64,000 nt of DNA from Spongilla lacustris (Eukaryota; Porifera; Demospongiae; Spongillida; Spongillidae). Under the pieces are notes generated by a model. It had not been told where the DNA came from. It ran no database searches and worked only from the letters and a program-made list of their open reading frames with translations. Positions 56,629 to 64,000 of this stretch are shown here, in pieces. Every line of letters starts with the position of its first letter. Position 1 is the first letter of the stretch. Both the position numbers and the translations under genes were made by a program. The stretch is taken from contig OX442416.1 of assembly GCA_949361645.1 (NCBI GenBank), positions 18,532,323 to 18,596,322 on the forward strand, read 5' to 3'.

Positions 56629-58355
56629 GTCTTTATGGTCTCTATCATTTTAAAAGAACGGAACTACACACCGGCGTTCACGTGACTGGCGATCGCGTGT
56701 TCTACCAAAAGTAATTAAACTTTATTGTGTGAAAAGAAAGTGCGAGCTAGAGTTGGCATGGTAAGTACCTTACTTTATTGGAGAGCCTCAGCTTATTTCT
56801 TAGCATTTTTTTTCTAGCATTTTTGTATCTTTCGATGGTAATAGCGTGTTCCACCCAAACACGATATATGGCTCTGTTGGTGATGTGGTTTGGCCAAGTG
56901 ACAAAAAGGATTTATAACTGCACACGGTACGTACTCGCTCGTTCGTGTCCTCATCAAATTACCAATCGTCAGGATCGGAGCGAGAGATGACGAGAGTGTT
57001 GGATGAAGGTGAAGTAGCGGAGAAGAAAAAACAGTAAGTTCTGCTGAGAAAATTAAAATGTTATCGGCCCAGTATAGCCATCTAGAACACTGCCGTTATA
57101 TGCAACGTCAAACCGGCAAGACTATTCTGGACCGAACGGTTATGATTGGTAAGTGCGTACGAGTTTGCCCACTGCTTATCATTTGAGCACACACAACGTG
57201 TCTCCTTTACAGTACATGATGCGGAAGACACAGCAGTTCCCAGATATAAAATGGCTGCGTCGACATTGATATCATCTGCTCTGACTGCGTGTTGAATTTG
57301 ATGCGATAATGGAGGATTACCTGCGAAGTGACCTTCTGTTCACTAATAACTGACCCTGTGTTCAAAATTGTGTATTCGTTGTTTACTTGTTTATTGATCA
57401 ATTAGATTCAATTTGTAAACAAATATCTTTAAATATAAGCGTTTTGTATACCGTAATGTCACGCAAAATAGCGCGGCACCTCGCGCGCAATCTAGCGCAA
57501 CTGTTCTCGCCGCGCGAAAAGACGTGGAAATCGGCCCATGCGCGATTGCACGCACCGTGTCGCGCACATTCGACGTCGATCGTTTCATGCGCGATCGCGT
57601 TGAAATTTTTCCCCGGGAAGAGACTGAGTAACATAGTTCATCAGTGTTTCTCTATGGTATCATATTTGCAATGTACACTTGTGTTGCATTTGAATAAAAA
57701 CGCAAAGTACTCTTTACACTATTGGGGTGTGCAAATATCTGCGAGTTTATGAAATTAGGTGAATGTATCATGAATGACTGCATGTTTGAAAGCATCCAGT
57801 TATGAATAAAAGCAACGAATTCTCTATATACGTACCCGCGTGTAGGATAAACGAAATAGTCCTACATTTAGTACATGCATGCATGAATAACGTAATGTTC
57901 TACAAATATAAGACTATTTCGTTTTTCCTTATCATTCAATCCTTGTTTCCCTGCTTTTTACACCACTATTGCCTTCAAATCCTATATACCAGTAACGTAC
58001 TCATAGAGAAACTTTTCCCAGTTCGTATAACCATTCTAGTATGGATCATCAATGTTGTGAACTGATTCATTGTTAATGTACAACCAACATTACACCATTT
58101 GATATGAGGGTTGTAAGGTAAGTGAAGGTGTCCTTTGTTGAAGTACAAGACTGCCATGTTTTTGGGCCAGAGGTGTGGAAAGAATGTGCTTAAAGTGGAT
58201 ATGAATCAGTTTATACAGTTAGTGATATCAAATGCAATAAATTGATCACTGCAAAAATGGGACCACTTAAAAACCTAACACCGCCAGTATAAAATATATA
58301 TTTTAGGATAAATGAACATACACAACATTATTAATAATCTATCTATTATGTTTAG

Positions 58356-58529
58356 TTAATCGTCTCGGAATCCTCTGTTACGTATTGCCCTGGCATTTGT
58401 CCTCAGGCTAAGTACTGTAATAATTTTCTGAAATGAAGTATCCACATCAATTCCAGGAGTGGAAAGGAGATGTTCCACACAAGCAGTATGACCTCTCAAT
58501 GCAGCAATGTGTAATGGAGTATAACCACC
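58356..58529 (-). CDS. Ankyrin terminal exon, duplication copy B
   Basis: This duplicates 4912-5085 with a few amino-acid changes (HIAALRGHTACVEH versus HLAASRGHTTCVEH). Its acceptor and stop are intact. No upstream ankyrin repeat exons exist in the remainder of the window on this side, so as assembled it is an orphan last exon. Confidence 0.6.
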   Translation of the reverse strand, partial: GGYTPLHIAALRGHTACVEHLLSTPGIDVDTSFQKIITVLSLRTNARAIRNRGFRDD

Positions 58530-59439
58530 CTGGAGTGGGTACAATAGTTCAGCCAACATGGTGGGTACAATGTACATATGTACATGTAGATGGTCATCAA
58601 TATGCCCCTTCAAAAGTAAAATATATGTATCTATTGTAATTCTTAATAAAGGGGAGGAGGAAGAGAAGATTAACATATACATCACAGCACTAGGATAGTT
58701 TTTGATGAGGGATAAGCTTTATCCTGTTGGCTTCAGTTTATTATGGACAGCTGTGTGCATGTACGACTATACTCCATTCCTAGCACCTACAGTGCTCCAC
58801 ACAATAAGACCAAATTTTTAAGCCAGTTTAAAGATGTGGCACATATGAACTCGGTACCGTTTTTAATGATGACTTTTAAGGTGTTTTTGCAACCATACAT
58901 CACTTTCTTGCCAAATTCGAGAAACTTATTGCCCCTTCCCTTACGTACATATAGAGCGATATTGATGGGCCGCTGGCTGTATCCGAGGCCTGATAGGTCC
59001 CGGAGGTAAAACGTACCATAACTCCAACACCGAAAATATTTCTAATGCCAAATTTGAATCCCTGGTAGGAAAATGGTGTCCAACCAAACGGTGACTTTTC
59101 GCAATACCTTTATAGCGATGGTTCAGGCGAGGCTTAGTGTCAAACTTAGTGCAGCGGTGAACCATTTTTGAAATTTACATACGTGCCACACCCCCATTTC
59201 TACGTGACGTCACGCGGAATAAACATGGAAGACTTGGAGAGTTCAGGAAGCGAATAAGAAGATAACTTTGATGAGCAGTGCCGGATTAAGGGTCACTGGG
59301 GCCCCTGGACTAGTTATTTTGAAAGGCCCCCCCCCCCCCCCCCCCTCCCTTTTTTGAGTAACAATCGTTGCGCATGGAATTAAATATACTATAGTGATTA
59401 GTACTACTGTATAAGAAGTACAAGTTGTGCAAAAAGGAT

Positions 59440-61967
59440 TTACAATTCTACAACTTTTCGACACTTTACAGCCACATATTTTTCAATAATATCTTCAAAT
59501 TCAATCTGCTGTAGCACCTCAGACTCAATTGCAATGAGTGATAGCCAGTTAAGTCTGTCTTGATGCATGCATGTTCTTTTCTCATTTTTGATAAGCTTTA
59601 GCTTGGAGAACGATCTCTCTCCTGATGTATTGATTGCCATCAAACTCAAGTACATTTGATAAGCAATTTGGACGTTCGTAAAGGTTGATTGGAGACAATG
59701 GTTTAAAATTATACTGTACAAATTAATAGCTGTACATGTGAATGTACATGTCGGCATTTCCTCGTCTGAATTCAAACGTTCGATAAAACAGGAAAAGTGT
59801 TTGAACCCTTGTGGAAAGCTGAGCTCCTAGTCATTAGGATAGCATTGCTATAAGTTTTGAGCCGCTTTTTCTATTTAGTCTGCTCCCATGCTTCGAAATT
59901 CTGTAATAAATCCGAAGCGCTTGTGCACCACATCATATGCCTGTGTGCGTAACGTCAAGCCTGTGACAGTTTATCCAATATTGGAAGGAACACTTCGATG
60001 CGAAACTTATCATGCTGATGAAGCACCAATCCGTTAGATTCATCACCGAATTGCGTTTTTGGTTTCCTTATTCTTTTTTCGGCATCCTTATATTTAGCAT
60101 TTGGATCCTTTTGTTTCGCACGCATTTCACTAATAGCATCAAAGTTCCCTCTAAGTTCTGACACGAAGTCCTGGAGTGACTGTAGCAGTTTGACAGCTGT
60201 TCCTAGCTCAATTTCAGCACTTTGAAGAGCCATGCTAACTCTGTTGAACCTTTCCAAAATGATGTTCCAAAATACAGCCATGAAAACAATGTCCAGGTAA
60301 GATAACGAAATATGAAGGCCGTTAGCTTCTTGTTGGGTATCTGCTCGCTGTTCAGGATCTTGCACAATATGTAGAAGAGCAGCTCGAATATTATCGCATC
60401 CTTCTGACAATTCTTTAGTAGCTTCAGCACGAGCTGACCATCGCGTATCGGACAAACACTTGAGCACTTTTTTTCCCCTTTAAGATATTGTACGAGTATC
60501 CCCCATCTGCTTGTACTAGCACTAAAAAAAGGTGAATAGTTTCTGAACCAAGCTGAAGAAATTTGTTGCTTCCACACAAGATTCAACAGCGCAAACACTT
60601 ATTAAATTTAGTGAATGAGCAGCGTACAATGCCAACGGATTTACATCACATAGTTTAGCTTGCATACCATTATATTTCCCAGACATGATTGCTGAATTAT
60701 CGTAGGTCTGTCCGCGCATGTACATAATATCTATATACTATGTTTTTCAAGAAACTGCACTACTGTAGTGGCAAGGAATTCACCTGTATAACTCTGGATA
60801 GGTAAAAAAAAAAAAGAAGAAGAAAACGCTCTTGTATGTCGTGCGACTGCTTATTTACATATCGTACTATAACCGTAAGATGGTCTACATGACATAGGTA
60901 TGGAGTTGAGTCAACAGAAAGTGAAAAATACTAGGCTTCTTTTAGTTCAGTAATGATAACAGATAACATCATTTCTATAAACTCTTCGCATATTGTTGAT
61001 GACAAATATGATGGCCTACCTTTACCTTTGTTTCCATAGGTTTCGATGTGGCGGTGATGTAATCCATCCGCTGCTGTGAGAATCTGGGTATGGGTACGAG
61101 ACTACTACTTGAGCGCTATGGTGTGTAGCGCTATTTTCATGATCAATCAATCTACTGGATTCATGCTTCCAATCACTGAATCCAGTACCTGAAACTGTGT
61201 TGTAATGTGCTTGTCACCAAACAGAACACATATAAAGCAGAAAATACTTCCTGTGGAAGGGGAGTAAACAATCCATTCTAGAGCAATTTCTTCACCAGAA
61301 AGATGCTTTCGAAAGAGGAGATGTTTAGAGAATTTTCTGCTTTGGTCCTTAAATTGTCGCTCGGAAGCTGCAAAATCGCCATCATAATTCTGGCACTCTT
61401 TAGGTCCTTTCATGCTCCAGTATTCACGCACCTCTTTTGAAATGTTCTTCCACAAAGCAACATCGCCACTATATTCTGGCAACAAGGAGCTACTGGATTT
61501 GGAACTACTGTATTTTTCAATTGGATAACCTTCATGTCCGCTCTCCGCGTGAGAGTAGTCTCGTACCCAGACCCATGTTTTCACAGCAGCGGATGGATTA
61601 CATCACCGCTACGCGAAACCACTTTTCGCGTAGCGGTGATGTAATCCATCCGCTGCTGTGAAAACATGGGTCTGGGTACGAGACTAGCGTGAGAGCCAAG
61701 CAAGAGAGCTTCAGCCTCCAAAGGAATCATGCCTTCTGGAATGGAGCTATTAAGCTAATTGCAAGCACGATCTCCACTCTGGTCCGCTGTTGTTGTGGCA
61801 GAGCTTTCAGACATGTTTGTGGGTGCTACGATGTTGATAAAACCCAGGTCATCCAGCTTGCGAAGCTTAGTAATTGATTTCTCGTGCTGTTTCTTCAACT
61901 TTCGTTTTGCAGCGCCACTTATCTGTACCCTTCCTGGTCCATCACTGCTTTTTTTCGAGGTCGAGCT
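59440..61967 (-). pseudogene. hAT transposase relic, ZMYM1/DUF4371-like, copy B
   Basis: It has the same domains as 5994-8529. The frame is better preserved: LSDTRWSARAEATKELSEGC is continuous with the downstream core (60467-59955), KYKDAEKRIRKPKTQFGDES is uninterrupted, and the zinc-finger block reads straight from the snap-back element to NPVD (61584-61147). A frameshift near 60480-60530, the snap-back insertion and stops in the C-terminal third still inactivate it. Confidence 0.85.
61556..61686. mobile_element. Snap-back MITE, copy B
   Basis: This duplicates 8118-8248, with GCGTGAGAG direct repeats at 61547-61555 and 61687-61695. Its arms are a closer match than in copy A, which has TGTAAAAAC for TGTGAAAAC. 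Confidence 0.85.
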
Positions 61968-62105
61968 GCTCTATTCATAATAACGCACACTCAGAGTTTC
62001 CTATTACCTGCCGTAACCTGCGTTACGGACGGAGTTGATTATCAAAGCAGCGGGGAGGGGATATGCACAATGCATTGACCGATAATTATTTTGTGGTTTC
62101 TTTAG

Positions 62106-62280
62106 CTCACAGCAAAAAAACGTATCAAATCAATTATTGATTTCACAACGGATTTGTAAATCAATTGTTAAATCAACGCATGATTTGATAGTAAAATCAA
62201 GTGCGCTTGATTTGCGATTGATTTTACTGTGAAATCAATTGTGAATCAATAATTGATTTGACGCGTTTTTTTGCTGTGTA
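62106..62280. mobile_element. 175-bp MITE with TAG target duplication, copy B only
   Basis: The left end CTCACAGCAAAAAAACG, then TCAAATCAATTATTGATT, is mirrored at the right as AATCAATAATTGATTTGA and CGTTTTTTTGCTGTGTA. That makes terminal inverted repeats of about 40 bp. TAG occurs at 62103-62105 and 62281-62283. Copy A at 8660-8680 has the uninterrupted site TTTCTTTAGTGTACAGTCG. The 3-bp duplication suggests a PIF/Harbinger-type source; internal TCAAATCAA-type palindromes make it strongly self-complementary. Confidence 0.9.
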
Positions 62281-62386
62281 TAGTGTACAGTCGTCTTTGG
62301 GAAGGGGTGGGGGAGGGTCTGACCAAACAGTACTAACACCGCATGCATACTTGCCCGTTTGGTGCCTCCTAAGGTTGTGGGCCCCT

Positions 62387-62942
62387 GGACTGTACACGTC
62401 ACTACACTGTCAGACTGTATACATCACTACACTGTACACAGACTGTACATGTCACTACACTGTACACAGACTGTACACGTCACTACACTGCACACAGACT
62501 GTACACGTCACTACACTGTACACAGACTGTACACGTCACTACACTGTACACAGATTGTACACGTCACTACACTGTCAGACTGCACATGTCACTACACTGC
62601 ACACAGACTGTACACGTCACTACACTGTCAGACTGTACACGTCACTACACTGCACACAGACTGTACATGTCACTACACTGCACACAGACTGTACACGTCA
62701 CTACACTGTACACAGACTGTACACGTCACTACACTGCACACAGACTGTACACGTCACTACACTGCACACAGACTGTACACATCACTACACTGCACACAGA
62801 CTGTACACGTCAATACACTGTACACAGACTGTACACGTCACTACACTGCACACAGACTGTACACGTCACTACACTGCACACAGACTGTACACGTCACTAC
62901 ACTGTACACAGACTGTACACGTCACTACACTGTACACAGACA
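62387..62942. repeat. Minisatellite, 28-bp unit with 22-bp variant
   Basis: The unit is GACTGTACACGTCACTACAC plus TGYACACA, about 20 copies. A shorter variant lacks the TACACA portion (TGTCAGACTG). Because 28 is not a multiple of three, all three frames stay open across it, giving spurious frames of 119-284 codons. It starts exactly where duplication copy B stops. Confidence 0.95.
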
Positions 62943-63046
62943 TAAGCATCTGCATGGAAAACATGTTTGTGCATGCTGGAGACAAGACACGCTTCTGTTA
63001 CATGTACCACATACTAAAACGGTACTACATTGATCCCTACACACAC

Positions 63047-63941
63047 CTGGATCTGCTACCAGTAGGTAGGCAGGAGGTGAGTCATCACGTGTGCCATCAG
63101 CCAGATATGTGAGGCACACAACTTGTGAGTTGTTGAAGACTGAAGTAGCAGGAATGGTGAGGTGGACAGTGGTCTGATTTCCACGGGTCAATGGGGATGA
63201 CTGGGTCACTCCAAGAGCTGCCACAGCATAGATGGGCATTGAGTTCACCGAATAGCCAACAGTCTCTACATAAGTAGCAACACAACTAAATGTTGCAGTG
63301 GAATAAAGAAGGACTGACTGATTCAGAGGAGTCTGGGTGATGATGGCCATGACTGAAAGGAAATAAGTCAAAAGATTAATGTATTCAAGATGCAGTACAT
63401 GTAGGTGTTCATGGCTATGAACACCTACATGTACTGCATCTTGAATACATTAATCGAATGTGTCATAATGCATTATGAAAAGAAGCTTTTTTTGACTGTA
63501 AGAGTTATATATGTATATACAAGTATGCATGCACACGTGACCATTCCTGTTAGGTGAAACTTAAAGGACGAATACCATTGGTTTACATATGGCAGTGCAA
63601 TGACTGACCGGCTAGAGGGGGAAAAGTATGCAGACAGTATTTATTCATACTGTTTGCATACTCTTCCCCGCTAGTTGGTCGGTCATTGGACCATATGCAA
63701 GCCAATTGTATTCGTCCATGAGTGTTATTTCACGAAGCGCACTATATGAGCCATCAGTAAAAGAAATTCATTGCTTTTGCATGCATATGTGATTAATTAT
63801 CGCCTTGGTAAGTTTTCTTTCCCTGCTATTGGATGTTAATGTATCAGCACCTAGTGAAGCCCCTCCGCCACATATGCATCCTTACTCTACATACATGTAC
63901 CTACCTGGATAGGTCATGGCCAGCAACACCAGCAACAACAT
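63047..63941 (-). CDS. Ig-like domain protein, first two exons
   Basis: Exon 1 (63905-63941) encodes MLLLVLLAMTYP, a signal-peptide start, and ends CCAG|GTAGGT in phase 1. Exon 2 (63047-63352) begins after TTTCCTTTCAG, enters and leaves in phase 1, and has 102 codons: TPLNQSVLLYSTATFSCVAT, later TTVHLTIPATSVFNNSQVVC, then LTY. The FSC...VVCL cysteine pair, the preceding V-L-L and L-I strands and the symmetrical phase-1 exon are typical of an immunoglobulin-like domain. It ends GATCCAG|GTGTGT. Later exons should lie to the left but are not found; the minisatellite and duplication copy B occupy that space. Confidence 0.65.
63374..63455. repeat. Perfect hairpin with 39-bp stem, in Ig-gene intron 1
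   Basis: GATTAATGTATTCAAGATGC through GTAGGTGTTCAT, loop GGCT, then the exact reverse complement. It lies 22 bp upstream of exon 2 on the minus strand, so it would cover the usual branch-point region of that intron. It could be a recent snap-back insertion, a pre-miRNA-like transcript or an assembly artefact. Confidence 0.85.
63567..63712. mobile_element. Imperfect hairpin element with GGACGAATAC ends
   Basis: GGACGAATACCATTGGTTTA is mirrored by AAGCCAATTGTATTCGTCC (approximately). Inner parts TGACTGACCGGCTAG and CTAGTTGGTCGGTCA also pair, meeting at AGTATTTATTCATACT. The stem is about 65-70 bp with mismatches, so it is older than the 39-bp hairpin next to it. It is probably a MITE; no target duplication was identified. 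Confidence 0.7.
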
Positions 63942-64000
63942 CTTCGTGCACGAGCGTGTGCGAGTGCTGTACGTGTGTAGTGTGGTGTTGTGTATGACCA

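Larger units (their letters stand above)
53455..62394. repeat. Segmental duplication, copy B
   Basis: This is a near-identical direct copy of 1-8778. The main structural difference is a 175-bp element at 62106-62280 that copy A lacks. Copy B ends 32 bp short of the hAT right terminus and runs straight into a 28-bp minisatellite. Copy B contains only the left arm of the fold-back element (from 58829). Its transposase reading frame is less damaged than that of copy A. Confidence 0.95.
59276..62394 (-). mobile_element. hAT transposon, copy B, right end missing
   Basis: The left end CAGTGCCGGATTAAGG at 59276 and the left TTGATGAG at 59268-59275 are intact. The right side stops at GGACTGTA, 32 bp before the expected terminus, and becomes the minisatellite. 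Without its right terminal repeat it could not be mobilised. Confidence 0.88.

Noticed and set aside
62258..63112. Long open frames of 119-284 codons on the plus strand
   Set aside because: They are periodic translation of the 28-bp minisatellite; all three frames are open and the product is a short repeated peptide.
1..64000. Bacterial or phage-type gene clusters, toxin-antitoxin, integrases, defence islands
   Set aside because: No operon-like runs of frames, no ribosome-binding sites in context, and clear spliceosomal introns; the window is eukaryotic.

Overview
This window is eukaryotic, intron-containing and very repeat-rich. It is most likely from a demosponge or a similar early-branching animal. 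This is inferred from ankyrin repeats encoded one per exon with GT-AG introns, a YqaJ/PHD-type gene relic, hAT and RLE-LINE relics, abundant TACATGTA-type words and long poly-G/C tracts. No bacterial gene organisation, rRNA or CRISPR array was seen. Most open frames in the window are repeat-derived or chance.

Layout. Positions 1-8778 and 53455-62394 are two nearly identical direct copies of one segment; copy A already runs off the left edge. The segment carries a hAT-like non-autonomous element, a CpG-rich patch, the terminal exon of an ankyrin gene, and a decayed hAT transposon. In copy A the hAT has both ends and a perfect 8-bp target duplication. It is nested in a fold-back element (5384-9446). 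From 11054 to 18488, on the minus strand, lies an ankyrin-repeat gene: a short first exon, a capping exon and ten visible one-repeat exons, most of which can be joined in frame. Its introns hold a 32-bp minisatellite, an interstitial TTAGGG tract and a TTAA-flanked element. A second, more broken ankyrin locus occupies 36876-44918. Remnants of a third lie at 51090-52283.

From 20146 to 24863 is a train of 5'-truncated LINEs with C-terminal CCHC zinc motif and restriction-like endonuclease, each abutting a (TAA)n tract. This resembles the R4/Dong habit of inserting into TAA repeats. It is followed by a 7.5-kb imperfect palindrome (about 24793-32251) whose arms carry arm-specific insertions that date it. 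From 33 to 36 kb are an exon-sized relic of an AidB-like acyl-CoA dehydrogenase and a 961-bp hAT-like element with perfect 8-bp TSD. From 45.1 to 47.0 kb is a decayed SWIM/YqaJ/PHD gene. The right end holds the first two exons of a secreted or membrane Ig-domain gene on the minus strand, with two strong hairpins in its first intron.

Reading. The real host genes are probably the ankyrin family and the Ig gene. The rest is a dated record of nested transposition, duplication and inversion. The large duplication may be a true segmental duplication or two haplotypes laid end to end by the assembler; sequence alone cannot decide.
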